Assembly (NCBI RefSeq): GCF_004216905.1
Contig: NZ_SGXJ01000001.1
Coordinates: 2,294,001 to 2,358,000 of the forward strand
Reading direction: 5' to 3'
Source of the DNA: Kribbella sp. VKM Ac-2569
GTDB taxonomy: Bacteria > Actinomycetota > Actinomycetes > Propionibacteriales > Kribbellaceae
Length of the DNA stretch: 64,000 nucleotides
Shown here: positions 26,386-35,764 of the stretch, piece by piece
Layout of the letters: each line of letters opens with the position of its first letter
How positions within the stretch are numbered: the first letter of the stretch is position 1
Position numbers and translations under genes: made by a program
Notes under the pieces: generated by a model
Seen by the model: only the letters and a program-made list of their open reading frames with translations
The model's database searches: none
Told to the model about the DNA's origin: nothing

Positions 26386-28560
26386 ATGGCTACGTACCTC
26401 TATCGGCTCGGCCGATTCGCGTTCCGCCGCCGCCGGTTCGTGCTCCTGGTATGGCTGGGACTGCTGGCTGCCGGAGCAGTCGGCGCCGGCACCCTCTCCG
26501 GCCCGACCGCTAACGGCTTCTCGATCCCCGGCACCGAGTCGCAGCGCGCCGCGGACCTGCTCAACGAACGCTTCCCGCAGGCCGGCGCCGACGCCGCGAC
26601 CGCCCGGATCGTGTTCCAGGCGCCCGCCGGCCAGAAGCTCACCGACACGCCACAGGTGCAGCAGACCCTGGACCGGCTCGCGACCGCACCGCAGGTCGCC
26701 CGCGTCGTCGACCCGTTCAGCGCCAAGGCGATCTCCGCCGACGGCCGCACCGGCTACGCGCAGGTCACCTACAAGGTCCCCGCGCAGGAGATCACGCCGG
26801 AAGCGCAGCAGGCCATCGCCTCCGCGGTCGAACCGGCCCGCTCCTCCGGACTCACGGTCGAGTACGGCGGGGACGCGATGCAACCGCAGAACGAGCAGCA
26901 GCTCACCGAAGTGATCGGCATCGGCGTGGCCGCCGTCGTACTGCTGATCACCTTCGGCTCGTTGATCGCGGCCGGCCTGCCGTTGCTGTCAGCAATCATC
27001 GGGGTAGGCCTCGGCGTGACCGCGATCTCGACCATCAGCGGTTTCGTCGACATCGGATCCGGTACGCCGATCCTCGCGCTGATGATCGGCCTCGCGGTCT
27101 CGATCGACTACGCACTCTTCATCATGTCCCGCTACCGGCATGAGCTGAGCTCTGGGCTGGAGCCGGAGGAAGCGGTCGGGCGCGCAGTCGGTACCGCCGG
27201 CTCTGCCGTGGTCTTCGCCGGTCTGACCGTGGTGATCGCGCTGGCCGGACTGTTCGTGGTCGACATCCCGTTCCTCACTCAGATGGGCCTGGCCGCCGCG
27301 TTCACCGTGGTCATCGCGGTCGCGATCGCACTCACCCTGCTGCCGGCGCTGCTCGGGTTCGCGGGGCGCCGGGTCGCCGGCGGCCGGATCCCCGGCCTGC
27401 GCGGCGGCGATCCGGAAGCGGCCGGACGGACGACGATGGGCCGCCGGTGGGCGGGTTTCGTCACCCGGCGCCCGTTGGCGGTGCTGGTGGTGACCGTGAT
27501 CGGTCTCGGCACGCTCGCGATCCCCGCGACCGATCTCGAGCTCGGGCTGCCCGACGACAGCACGGCGGCGCCCGACTCGACCCAGCGCAAGGCGTACGAA
27601 ATGCTCTCCGAGGGCTTCGGGCCCGGGTTCAACGGGCCGCTGATGGTCGTCGTGGACGCCGGCGCCTCCACAAATCCGCGGACAGCGGCCACGGCGACCG
27701 CAGCCGCCGTCCGCGGGTTGCCCGACGTGACGATGGTGACGCCACCGGTCTTCAACCCGGCCGGGAACACGGCGTTGCTGACCGTGATCCCGTCGAGCGG
27801 CCCGAGCACGCAGCAGACCAAGGACCTGGTCGAGGAGATCCGGTCGATGCCCGACCAGGATCGCGCCGAGGTGGCGGTCACCGGGGCGACCGCGGTCAGC
27901 ATCGACTTCTCGGACAAGCTCGGCGGCGCGCTGCTGCCGTACCTGTCACTGATCATCGGGCTCGCGTTCCTGCTGCTACTGCTGGTGTTCCGCTCGATCC
28001 TGGTGCCGTTGAAGGCGACGCTCGGGTTCCTCCTCACCGTCGTGGCGACGTTCGGGGCCTTGGTCGCGGTCTTCCAGTGGGGCTGGCTGGCCGGGCTGTT
28101 CGGCATCTCGGGACAGACCGGGCCGGTGATCAGCATGCTGCCGATCTTCCTGATCGGGGTGGTGTTCGGGCTCGCGATGGACTACCAGATCTTCCTGGTG
28201 ACCCGGATGCGCGAGGAACACGTCCACGGCGCCGCACCACAGGCAGCGGTGGTCGACGGGTTCGCGCACGGGGCGCGGGTGGTGACCGCGGCGGCGGTGA
28301 TCATGACCGCTGTCTTCTCCGGGTTCATCCTGTCCGGCGAGACGCTGATCCGCGAGATGGGCTTCGGACTGGCCCTCGCGGTCGCTCTCGACGCGTTCGT
28401 CGTACGGATGACCGTCGTACCGGCCGTGATGGCCCTCCTCGGCCGCCGCGCCTGGTACCTCCCCGCCTGGCTGGACCGCCTGCTCCCGAACGTCGACGTC
28501 GAAGGCGACTCCCTCCGCCGTCTGCCGGCGATCGAACGGGAAACTGAACCGGTTGGGTGA
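26386..28560 (+). CDS. MMPL-family RND transporter
   Basis: This 724-residue MMPL exporter has two repeats, each with one membrane helix, an extracytoplasmic loop domain and five more helices, about 12 helices in all. Conserved features include GPTANGFSIPGTESQRA near residue 45, the helix pair with SIDYALFIMSRYR (near 240) and its second-repeat partner AMDYQIFLVTRMREE (near 602). It lies 81 bp after the two-component system and is a likely target of it. It may export lipids or hydrophobic compounds; the substrate is unknown. Confidence 0.93.
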   Translation: MATYLYRLGRFAFRRRRFVLLVWLGLLAAGAVGAGTLSGPTANGFSIPGTESQRAADLLNERFPQAGADAATARIVFQAPAGQKLTDTPQVQQTLDRLATAPQVARVVDPFSAKAISADGRTGYAQVTYKVPAQEITPEAQQAIASAVEPARSSGLTVEYGGDAMQPQNEQQLTEVIGIGVAAVVLLITFGSLIAAGLPLLSAIIGVGLGVTAISTISGFVDIGSGTPILALMIGLAVSIDYALFIMSRYRHELSSGLEPEEAVGRAVGTAGSAVVFAGLTVVIALAGLFVVDIPFLTQMGLAAAFTVVIAVAIALTLLPALLGFAGRRVAGGRIPGLRGGDPEAAGRTTMGRRWAGFVTRRPLAVLVVTVIGLGTLAIPATDLELGLPDDSTAAPDSTQRKAYEMLSEGFGPGFNGPLMVVVDAGASTNPRTAATATAAAVRGLPDVTMVTPPVFNPAGNTALLTVIPSSGPSTQQTKDLVEEIRSMPDQDRAEVAVTGATAVSIDFSDKLGGALLPYLSLIIGLAFLLLLLVFRSILVPLKATLGFLLTVVATFGALVAVFQWGWLAGLFGISGQTGPVISMLPIFLIGVVFGLAMDYQIFLVTRMREEHVHGAAPQAAVVDGFAHGARVVTAAAVIMTAVFSGFILSGETLIREMGFGLALAVALDAFVVRMTVVPAVMALLGRRAWYLPAWLDRLLPNVDVEGDSLRRLPAIERETEPVG

Positions 28561-28605
28561 CGACGGCCACTGACAGGAACCTGATCGGCCCGGATCATGG
28601 CCGCC

Positions 28606-29022
28606 ATGTGGCGGGAAATGATGAAGTCGAAGGTGCACCGGGCGAAGGTGACGCAGGCCGATCTGGACTATGTCGGATCGTGCACGCTGGACGCCGCGTT
28701 GATGGAGGCGGCCGGTCTGCTGCCCGGCGAGAAGGTGGACATCGTCGACATCACCAACGGTCAGCGGCTGTCGACGTACCTGATCGAAGGGCCGCGCGGG
28801 TCCGGGATCGTCGGGATCAACGGGGCCGCGGCGCACCTGATCCACCCGGGTGACCTGGTGATCCTGATCGCGTACGGGATGTTCGACACCGCCGAGGCGA
28901 AGGACTTCGAGCCGAGCGTAGTCTTCGTGGACGAGGACAATGCGATCACCCGCATCGGTTCCGACCCCGCCGCGGCGCTGCCCGACAGCGGCACGCTTCG
29001 CGGGGACCAAGTGCACCCGTAG
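28606..29022 (+). CDS. panD: Aspartate 1-decarboxylase
   Basis: This 138-residue pyruvoyl enzyme makes beta-alanine for pantothenate and CoA. The proenzyme self-cleaves between Gly and Ser in YVGSCTLD (Ser near residue 25), generating the pyruvoyl group. The start at 28606 ([13 protein letters not shown]) matches the family's usual start; an ATG three codons earlier (28597) is possible. No strong ribosome binding site is visible. It stands alone here, without panB or panC, between the MMPL gene and an aminopeptidase. Confidence 0.93.
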   Translation: MWREMMKSKVHRAKVTQADLDYVGSCTLDAALMEAAGLLPGEKVDIVDITNGQRLSTYLIEGPRGSGIVGINGAAAHLIHPGDLVILIAYGMFDTAEAKDFEPSVVFVDEDNAITRIGSDPAAALPDSGTLRGDQVHP

Positions 29023-29070
29023 CCACGACCGGCGCCACCACCGCCGCGCCGAGAAGAGGACTGGTCGAAG

Positions 29071-30516
29071 ATGACCGACACCACCGCGCCCGCCCCGCAG
29101 GACGCTCCGAAGACGGCTTCGCACGACAACGAGCCGAGCGCGAAACTGCGCGCGTTCATGAACTCCGGCTGGGCGGACTCCGAGCGGCACGACCTGTCAC
29201 TGGGCGACGTCGGCGTGTGGGCGGCGAAGCGCCGTGACGCGCTGTCGCAGGCGTTCCCGGGCGAGCGGCTCGTGATTCCGGCCGGCACCTACAAGGTCCG
29301 CTCCAACGACACCGACTACGTCTTCCGCCCGCACACCGACTACGTGTGGCTGACCGGCAACCAGACCTCCGACGCGGTGCTCGTCCTGGAGCCGAACGGC
29401 ACCACCGGCCACGACTCGGTGCTGTACTTCCGCCCGCGCTCCGACCGCTCGCAGGGCGAGGAGTTCTGGCGCGACCGGATGTACGGCGAGCTGTGGGCCG
29501 GCCGGCGCCCGTCGCTGACCGAGACCGCCAAGGAGTTCGGGATCGAGACGCGGCACGTCGACCAGTTGGCCGACGCGCTGAAGAGCGACGTACCGACGCG
29601 GGTACGGCGGGGCGAGGACGAGTCGATCGCTTCGCTGCTGAGCGGTGCCCGGACGGAGCAGCTCAAGGACGGGGAGTTCGCGGCGACGCTGTCCGAGCTG
29701 CGGCTGGTCAAGGACGCGTACGAGCTCGAGCAGCTGCGGGACGCCGTCGCGATCACGCACCGCGGTTTCTCCGACGTACTCGCCGAGATGGACAAGGTCC
29801 GGCAGTACGGCGAACGCTGGATCGAGGGCACGTTCTGGCGCCGGGCCCGTGCCGAGGGCAACGATGTCGGGTACACCTCGATCGCCGCGGCCGGTCCGCA
29901 CGCGACCACGCTGCACTGGATCGAGAACGACGGCCCGGTGAACGACGGCACGCTGATGCTGCTCGACATGGGCGTCGAGAACCGGCAGCTGTACACCGCG
30001 GACATCACGCGGACCCTGCCCGTGAGCGGTGAGTTCACGCCCCGCCAGCGGGACCTGTACGAGCTGGTGCTGGACGCGCAGAACGCCGGGATCGCGGCCC
30101 TCACGCCGGGTGCGACGTTCCGCGCCGGGCACGAGGCGGCGATGGACGTCATCGTGCACGGCCTGGACGCGATGGAGCTGCTGCCGGTGTCGGCCGAGGA
30201 GGCGCTCGACCCCGAGAGCCGCCTGTACCAGCGCTACACCCTGCACGGCGTCAGTCACATGCTCGGCCTCGACGTCCACGACTGCTCTGCGGCCCGCGAC
30301 GAGAACTACCGCAAGGGCCCCGTCCAGCCCGGCTACGTCCTCACCGTCGAGCCCGGCCTGTACTTCCAGTCCGACGACCTCACCGTCCCGGAGGACCTCC
30401 GCGGCATCGGCATCCGGATCGAGGACGACATCCTCATCACCGACGGCGCCCCGGAAAACCTCTCCGAAGCCATGCCCCGCACCATCGAGGGCATCCAGGA
30501 CTGGATGGCTTCCTAG
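29071..30516 (+). CDS. pepP: Xaa-Pro aminopeptidase (aminopeptidase P, M24B)
   Basis: This 481-residue dinuclear-metal peptidase removes an N-terminal residue preceding proline. It has an N-terminal creatinase-like domain and a pita-bread domain with metal ligands Asp in LLDMGVE, Asp in YTADITRT, His in GVSHMLGLDVHD (near residue 393), Glu in TVEPGLYF and Glu in GIRIEDD. It has an N-terminal extension of about 30 residues but no signal peptide, so it is cytoplasmic. The 3' end overlaps the convergent racemase stop by 4 bp (CTAG). Confidence 0.92.
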   Translation: MTDTTAPAPQDAPKTASHDNEPSAKLRAFMNSGWADSERHDLSLGDVGVWAAKRRDALSQAFPGERLVIPAGTYKVRSNDTDYVFRPHTDYVWLTGNQTSDAVLVLEPNGTTGHDSVLYFRPRSDRSQGEEFWRDRMYGELWAGRRPSLTETAKEFGIETRHVDQLADALKSDVPTRVRRGEDESIASLLSGARTEQLKDGEFAATLSELRLVKDAYELEQLRDAVAITHRGFSDVLAEMDKVRQYGERWIEGTFWRRARAEGNDVGYTSIAAAGPHATTLHWIENDGPVNDGTLMLLDMGVENRQLYTADITRTLPVSGEFTPRQRDLYELVLDAQNAGIAALTPGATFRAGHEAAMDVIVHGLDAMELLPVSAEEALDPESRLYQRYTLHGVSHMLGLDVHDCSAARDENYRKGPVQPGYVLTVEPGLYFQSDDLTVPEDLRGIGIRIEDDILITDGAPENLSEAMPRTIEGIQDWMAS

Positions 30517-31220
30517 CCGACGCACTCGTGGCGTGAGTGTGGGGCGAACTCGCCCAGCTTGCCGGTCGTGAGCCGCATCCGGACCAGCATCTCGACCGTG
30601 GCGGTCGCCGCCGCCACGCCGTCGATCACACTCACCCCGAGTGCGGCCGACAGGTCGTGGCAGAGGTCGGCCATGCCGGCGCAGCCCAGCACGATGGCGT
30701 CCGAACCGTCGAGCGCGAGCGCCTCCTCGCAGGCACGGAGGATGGTGGCCCGGGCGTGCGGATCCGTCTCCAGGGCGAGGACAGGGATCTCGCACGCGTG
30801 GATCCCCCGGCACTGCCGCGCGACGCCGTACTCCTCGGTCAAGTCGTGCGCATGGCCGACGGTCCGGGCCAGGGTGGTGACGACGCTGAACCCGCGGCCC
30901 AGGTACGACGCCGTACGCATGGCCGCCTCGGCGATGCCGACGACCGGCCCGCGGGCGAGCTCCCGCGCCGCTTTCAGTCCCGGATCACCGAAGCACGCGA
31001 TGACGTACCCGTCGTACCCAGCTGACTCACCATCGGCGATCTCCTGGAGCAGGCCTGGTACGGCGAGTGCGTCGTCGACATGACTCTCGATGGCGGCAGG
31101 CCCTTGGCGGGGGCTCACCGCGTCGACGGTGACACCCGGACCGGCGACGGCCCGGGCGCACTCGCCGATCATGGCGGTCATCGACGCGGTGGTGTTGGGG
31201 TTGATGACCTTGATGCGCAT
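30513..31220 (-). CDS. Asp/Glu/hydantoin racemase family protein
   Basis: This 235-residue two-cysteine racemase has Cys in VIACFGDPG (near residue 76) and Cys in VLGCAGMADL (near 180), the pair that removes and returns the alpha proton. The start MRIKVINPNTT is typical of hydantoin/allantoin racemases. It follows the NCS1 permease by 5 bp, so uptake and racemisation of a hydantoin-like compound is the likely unit function. No hydantoinase or carbamoylase is in the window. Confidence 0.88.
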   Translation of the reverse strand: MRIKVINPNTTASMTAMIGECARAVAGPGVTVDAVSPRQGPAAIESHVDDALAVPGLLQEIADGESAGYDGYVIACFGDPGLKAARELARGPVVGIAEAAMRTASYLGRGFSVVTTLARTVGHAHDLTEEYGVARQCRGIHACEIPVLALETDPHARATILRACEEALALDGSDAIVLGCAGMADLCHDLSAALGVSVIDGVAAATATVEMLVRMRLTTGKLGEFAPHSRHECVG

Positions 31221-31225
31221 GGGTG

Positions 31226-32737
31226 TCAGACCATCTCCTCGGAAGCCACGCCGGCCCGCCTTGCGAGGATCGTGTAGAGGGCGAAGCCGACGCCGCAGCC
31301 GATGAACCAGCTGTAGTCACTGATCCAGAGGCCCTCGCCCACCCAGCGGGGCACGAGGACCGACGCGACCGAGACCAGGCCGGCCGCGATGACCGACTGG
31401 ACGGCTACGGGGTTGTAGCCCTTGCGGTAGTAGTACCTGCCGTTCTTGTCGAGCGTGAAAAGGTCGTCCACGACCACTTTCTGCTTGCGGATCAGGTAGA
31501 AGTCCGCGATCAGGATGCCGAACAGCGGGCCGATCAGCGCGCCGAGGATGCCCAGCGTGTAGTGGATCGCCGTGTCGTTGTTGTACCAGTTCCACGGCGT
31601 CAGGAGCACCGAGCCGACCGCCGCGATCATGCCGCCCATCCGCCAACTGATCTTCTGCGGGCTGACGTGCGAGAAGTCGAACGCCGGCGAGATGAAGTTC
31701 GCGACGATGTTGATGCCCACGGTCGCGGTGACGAAGGTCGCCGCGCCCAGCAGGATCGCGAAAGTGTTGTCGATCCGCTCCACGGTCTTGATCGGGTCCG
31801 TCAGAAGTTCGCCGTACACGGGAACCGTGGCGCCCGCGGTAAGCACGGTCAGCAGCGAGAAGAAGACGAAGTTGATCGGCAGGCCCCAGAAGTTGCCCTT
31901 CCGCACGCTCTCGAAGCTGCGGCCGTAGCGGGCGAAGTCGCCGAAGTTCAGCATCGGGCCGGAGAAGTACGAGACGACCAGGGCGATCGCACTCAGCATC
32001 GTGCCGATCGTGGCCCACCCGGACAGGCTGTGGTTCGACAGGTTGAGATCGATGGTGAAGTCGGACTTGACCAGCAGGTAGGCGCAGAGCAGCAGCATCG
32101 TCACGTAGACGGCCGGACCGGCCAGGTCGATGAACTTCCGGATGCTCTCCATGCCGCGCCAGAACAGCGCCGCCTGGGCGACCCACAGGATCGCGAAACT
32201 GACGTAGCCGAGCACCGAAAGACCCACGAAACCGTGCACATCCGCGTCCGCCCACGGGCCGAGGCCGGGCCAGAGCTTGAGGAAGACGATGTTCAGCGAC
32301 TCCGCGGCCAGGAAGGTCTGTACGCCGTACCAGGCGACGGCGATCAGACCGCGAATGATGGCGGGGATATTCGCGCCCAATACGCCGAAGGAGACCCGGC
32401 TGATCACCGGGTACGGAACGCCGGCGAGCTGGCTCGGTTTCGCGACCAGGTTGCAGAAGAATTGCACGATGCAGATACCGGCGATCAGGCAGACGAATAC
32501 CTGCCAACTGGTCAGGCCGAGCGCGAACAAACTGCCCGCGGTGAGATAACCGCCGACACTGTGCACGTCGGACATCCAGAATGCGAAGATGTTGTAGCTG
32601 CGCCAGGTCTGCTGCTTCAGCGGCGCGAGGTCCTCGTTCGTCAGCCGCGGATGGTAGTCACGCTGCGCGACGCGAGGCTCCGACGGATAGCCGGCCGCTT
32701 CGACGATGTCACCGGGCGCGCGGGGTTCGATCACCAT
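31226..32737 (-). CDS. NCS1-family nucleobase/hydantoin:cation symporter
   Basis: This 503-residue permease with about 12 membrane helices resembles Mhp1 and allantoin/cytosine permeases. Visible features are the cytosolic start DLAPLKQQTWRSYNIFAFWMSDVHSVGGY (cited by position: residues about 36-65), the GYPVISR-like PYPVISRVSFGVLGANIPA near 108, and WYNNDTAIHYT near 385. GGAGGAG lies nine bases before ATG 32737. A pair of 13-bp direct repeats lies 110-142 bp upstream and may bind the adjacent GntR regulator. It probably imports a hydantoin, allantoin or related ring compound. Confidence 0.91.
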   Translation of the reverse strand: MVIEPRAPGDIVEAAGYPSEPRVAQRDYHPRLTNEDLAPLKQQTWRSYNIFAFWMSDVHSVGGYLTAGSLFALGLTSWQVFVCLIAGICIVQFFCNLVAKPSQLAGVPYPVISRVSFGVLGANIPAIIRGLIAVAWYGVQTFLAAESLNIVFLKLWPGLGPWADADVHGFVGLSVLGYVSFAILWVAQAALFWRGMESIRKFIDLAGPAVYVTMLLLCAYLLVKSDFTIDLNLSNHSLSGWATIGTMLSAIALVVSYFSGPMLNFGDFARYGRSFESVRKGNFWGLPINFVFFSLLTVLTAGATVPVYGELLTDPIKTVERIDNTFAILLGAATFVTATVGINIVANFISPAFDFSHVSPQKISWRMGGMIAAVGSVLLTPWNWYNNDTAIHYTLGILGALIGPLFGILIADFYLIRKQKVVVDDLFTLDKNGRYYYRKGYNPVAVQSVIAAGLVSVASVLVPRWVGEGLWISDYSWFIGCGVGFALYTILARRAGVASEEMV

Positions 32738-32846
32738 GCTGTACTCCTCCGGCCTGGGCCGCGGGCGGATCGCGCGACCAGTGAACCGAAGCTAGGAATA
32801 ACGTGTTTCGCGGAATGACGTCCACGGTGAACGCCCGGTTTCCCTT

Positions 32847-32879
32847 CAAATATAGGAAAAGCGGCGCAAATATAGGAAA
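32847..32879. repeat. Two direct repeats CAAATATAGGAAA, exactly 20 bp apart
   Basis: Copies at 32847-32859 and 32867-32879 are identical over 13 bp and spaced by two helical turns, with the second ending 6 bp from the GntR gene stop. In this GC-rich DNA such an A/T-rich pair stands out. It lies upstream of the NCS1-racemase unit (minus strand, sequence TTTCCTATATTTG), at a place suited to an activator or repressor. Confidence 0.6.
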
Positions 32880-32885
32880 CCGACC

Positions 32886-33590
32886 TCAGGCCGGGTCGGC
32901 GAAGCATTCCGGGTCGTCGGCGAACTCCGAGATCGCGCTCTTGAGATGCGCGTAGTGCCGCTCCGACTCGGCGACCAGCGTCTCGGTGTCACGGGCGACG
33001 TACGCCGCGATCAGCCGCTCGTGGTCAGCGTGGAAACCGGCCCGCTCGTGCGCCGGCACCCGCGACATCGGCCGGGCCGGCTCGGTGATGTTCCACGCGG
33101 TTTCGTACATCCGGATCAGCCGGTGCATCCCTGAGGGCTCGATCAGCGCGAAGTGGAACCGGCGGGTCGCGGCGGCGTACTCACGGTCGCCAGCAGCACT
33201 CGCATCGGCCAGCGATCCGTGGGCATCCCGGATCCGGTCGTGGTCGACGGAGGTCGCATTGACGGCCGCCGCACGAAGCGCCGCGGACTCCAGCGCCTGG
33301 CGTACGTCGTACAGCTCGCGGAACTCCAGGAACGTCAGCTTGGCCACCCGGTACCCGACGTGCGGGCGATGCTCGACCAGCCCTTCCCCGAACAAGGTCT
33401 TCAGCGCCTCACGGACCGGAATGGCACTGACCCCGAAGAACGCCGCCACCTCGTCGATCGGAACCGACGTCCCCGGCGGCTGATCGCCGGTCAGGATGGC
33501 ATGCCGCAGATCACTCTCGACCGGCGGCATCTCCCCCGCGGCAGCCGCAGTCCGCACCAGCCGCGACGTGAAGTCCGACGATCTACGCAT
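32886..33590 (-). CDS. GntR-family regulator with FCD domain
   Basis: This 234-residue regulator has an N-terminal winged helix (residues about 20-80; IDEVAAFFGVSAIPVREALKTL) and an all-helical FCD ligand domain with metal-binding His/Asp positions (FHFALIEPSG, FHADHERLIAA). ATG 33590 (MRRSSDF) is preferred; an in-frame start at 33650 would fall inside the inverted repeat 33623-33656. FadR-type proteins usually sense organic acids or amino acid derivatives. Its place upstream of the NCS1-racemase unit on the same strand suggests it controls that unit. Confidence 0.87.
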   Translation of the reverse strand: MRRSSDFTSRLVRTAAAAGEMPPVESDLRHAILTGDQPPGTSVPIDEVAAFFGVSAIPVREALKTLFGEGLVEHRPHVGYRVAKLTFLEFRELYDVRQALESAALRAAAVNATSVDHDRIRDAHGSLADASAAGDREYAAATRRFHFALIEPSGMHRLIRMYETAWNITEPARPMSRVPAHERAGFHADHERLIAAYVARDTETLVAESERHYAHLKSAISEFADDPECFADPA

Positions 33591-33622
33591 CCCCGGACGA
33601 TAAGCCGCCCCCGAACCACCTG

Positions 33623-33656
33623 CAACGATTGTCCCCAGTTCCGGGGACAATCGTTG
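33623..33656. promoter_or_regulatory. Perfect 14-bp inverted repeat, CAACGATTGTCCCC arms
   Basis: Left arm CAACGATTGTCCCC (33623-33636) and right arm GGGGACAATCGTTG (33643-33656) are exact reverse complements with a 6-bp spacer. It lies between the stop of the M13 peptidase gene and the start of the GntR gene, both on the minus strand. It could be a terminator for the peptidase gene (no T-run follows) or the autoregulatory operator of the GntR protein; both are plausible. Confidence 0.65.
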
Positions 33657-33699
33657 TGGCCAAACCTTGGTGCGGCCCGGTCGACAGCTGAGCGCTGAG

Positions 33700-35634
33700 C
33701 TACCAGATGCGTACGCGGTCCTCCGGGGCGAGCCACATACCGTCGGTAGCGGTTGTTTTGTAGGTGTTGTGGAATTCGTCGATGTTCTTCACCACCGCGT
33801 TGCAGCGGAACTCCGGGGGTGAGTGGGGGTCGATGGTGAGGCGGCGGGCGGCTTCCTCGGGGCGGGTCTTGGTGGCCCAGGCGTGCGCCCAGGCCGCGAA
33901 GAAGCGTTCGCTGCCGGCCTGATCGTCGCCGGCGCCGTCCAGGGACAACTGGTAGGCGACGTACGCGATGGACAGGCCGCCGAGGTCGCCGATGTTCTCG
34001 CCGAGGGTGAGTTTGCCGTTGACGTTCTGGCCGGGGGTTTCGGCAGGCTCGAGTGCGTCGTACTGCGCGACGAGTTTGTCGGTGCGCTGCTCGAAGGCGG
34101 CGCGGTCCGCGTCGGTCCACCAGTCGTTCAGGTTGCCGTCGGCGTCGTACCGCGAGCCCTGGTCGTCGAAGCCGTGGCCGATCTCGTGGCCGATCACCGC
34201 GCCGATCGCGCCGTAGTTGGTGGCGTCGTCGGCGACCAGGTGGAAGAACGGCGGCTGCAGGATGCCGGCCGGGAAGACGATCTCGTTCATCCGCGGGTTG
34301 TAGTACGCGTTGACGGTCTGCGGCGTCATCCGCCACTCGTTCCGGTCGACCGGCTTGCCGAGTTTGGCGAGGTCCCGCGCGGTCTCCACCGCGACCGAGC
34401 GGCGGACGTTGCCGAACAGGTCGGCCGGGTCGATCTCGAGCGCCGAATAGTCCTTCCACTCGTCCGGGTAGCCGATCTTCGGGACGAAGGTGCCGAGCTT
34501 CTCGAGCGCCCGCTGCCGGGTGTCCGGGCCCATCCAGTCCAGCGCCTCGATCCGCTGCCGGTAGGCCTCGACCAGGTTCTGCACGAGCTCGACCATGCGG
34601 GCCTTGGCGTCCGGCGGGAAGTGCTCGGCGACGTACAGCTTGCCGAGGGCCTCACCGAGCGCCTGCTCGACCGCGCCGACGCCGCGCTTCCAGCGCTCGC
34701 GCAGCTCGGGCGCACCGGTCAGGGTCTTGCCGTAGAACGCGAAGTTCTCGTTGACGAACGCCTGGCTCAGCAGCGGCGCGGCGCTGTGCACGACCCGCCA
34801 GGCGAGCCACTCCTTCCACCGATCGACGTCGACCTGCTGCAGCGCAGCCGCGGCCGCGGTCAGGAAGTCCGGCTCGCGGACCACGACCTCCGCGAACGCG
34901 CTCTCGGGTACGCCGGCACCGGTCAGCCACGTCGCCCAGTCGAACCCGGGCGTCAGCTCCTCGAGCCCGGCCCGGTCGAGCTTGTTGTACGTGAGCTGGA
35001 CGTCGCGCTCCTTCACCCGGTCCCAGTGCCCGCCGGCGATCCGGGTCTCCAACTCCATGATCCGCTCGGCGGCGGCGGTCGCGTCCGACAGCCCGGCGAG
35101 CTCCAGCATCGTCGCCACGTGGGCGACGTACGCCGTGCGGATCTCGGCGAAGCTGTCCTCGCGGTAGTAGGACTCGTCGGGCAGGCTGAGGCCGCCCTGG
35201 GTCAGGTGGACGATGTTCTCGTCGGACTTCTTCGCGTCGGCGTCGACCCAGTAGTGGAAGACCCCCGGCACACCCTGCAGCTCGAGCTGCCCGAGGACGG
35301 ACACGAGCCCGGCCAGGTCGGTCACGCCCGCGACGAGGGCGAGCTGCTCGGCGATCGGCTCCGCGCCCAGCCGATCGATCCTCTCGGTGTCCATGAAGCT
35401 GCTGTAGAGGTCGGCGATCTTCCGCGGCTCGCTGCCTTCCGGGTGCCCGGCCGCGACGGTCTTCTCGACGATCGCGCGGACGTCCTGCTCGGCGGTGTCC
35501 CAGAGCGCGTGGAACGCACCGTGGATCGCCTTGTCCGCGGGAATCTCGTGCTCCGCCAGCCACGCCCCGTTCACGAACCGGTACAGATCGTCCTGCGGGC
35601 GAACCGCTGCCGAGTCGTCGAGTTCTGCTGTCAT
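33700..35634 (-). CDS. M13-family (neprilysin/PepO) metallopeptidase
   Basis: This 644-residue zinc oligopeptidase has zinc site VIGHEIGHGFDDQGSRY (near residue 475), preceded by NAYYNPRMNEIVFPAGILQ by position near 435 and followed by the third-ligand motif GENIGDLGG near 535. It ends RVRIW, close to the family's C-terminal pattern. ATG 35634 (MTAELDD) is chosen because family homology (DDLYRFVNGAWL) begins soon after; the upstream extension to 35790 is not homologous. There is no signal peptide or anchor, so it is a soluble cytoplasmic form, as is common in actinomycetes. Confidence 0.92.
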   Translation of the reverse strand: MTAELDDSAAVRPQDDLYRFVNGAWLAEHEIPADKAIHGAFHALWDTAEQDVRAIVEKTVAAGHPEGSEPRKIADLYSSFMDTERIDRLGAEPIAEQLALVAGVTDLAGLVSVLGQLELQGVPGVFHYWVDADAKKSDENIVHLTQGGLSLPDESYYREDSFAEIRTAYVAHVATMLELAGLSDATAAAERIMELETRIAGGHWDRVKERDVQLTYNKLDRAGLEELTPGFDWATWLTGAGVPESAFAEVVVREPDFLTAAAAALQQVDVDRWKEWLAWRVVHSAAPLLSQAFVNENFAFYGKTLTGAPELRERWKRGVGAVEQALGEALGKLYVAEHFPPDAKARMVELVQNLVEAYRQRIEALDWMGPDTRQRALEKLGTFVPKIGYPDEWKDYSALEIDPADLFGNVRRSVAVETARDLAKLGKPVDRNEWRMTPQTVNAYYNPRMNEIVFPAGILQPPFFHLVADDATNYGAIGAVIGHEIGHGFDDQGSRYDADGNLNDWWTDADRAAFEQRTDKLVAQYDALEPAETPGQNVNGKLTLGENIGDLGGLSIAYVAYQLSLDGAGDDQAGSERFFAAWAHAWATKTRPEEAARRLTIDPHSPPEFRCNAVVKNIDEFHNTYKTTATDGMWLAPEDRVRIW

Positions 35635-35764
35635 CCCTGACCCCTTGTCCCAAGTCGAGTTGCTGCCAGCGAACATACCCGGTTCGGGAATCCGCCGGTT
35701 TGAACTATCCACAGGACCGCGACGTTCTCCCTGATAAAGACCACGGATCAGGGAGGACCCGCCC

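Noticed and set aside
31223..32818. A 531-codon frame opposite the NCS1 permease
   Set aside because: It is a charged, repetitive antisense product without domains; the minus strand gene has clear membrane helices and family motifs.
33591..33650. A 20-codon N-terminal extension of the GntR regulator
   Set aside because: It would start inside the perfect inverted repeat at 33623-33656 and adds residues not typical of the family.
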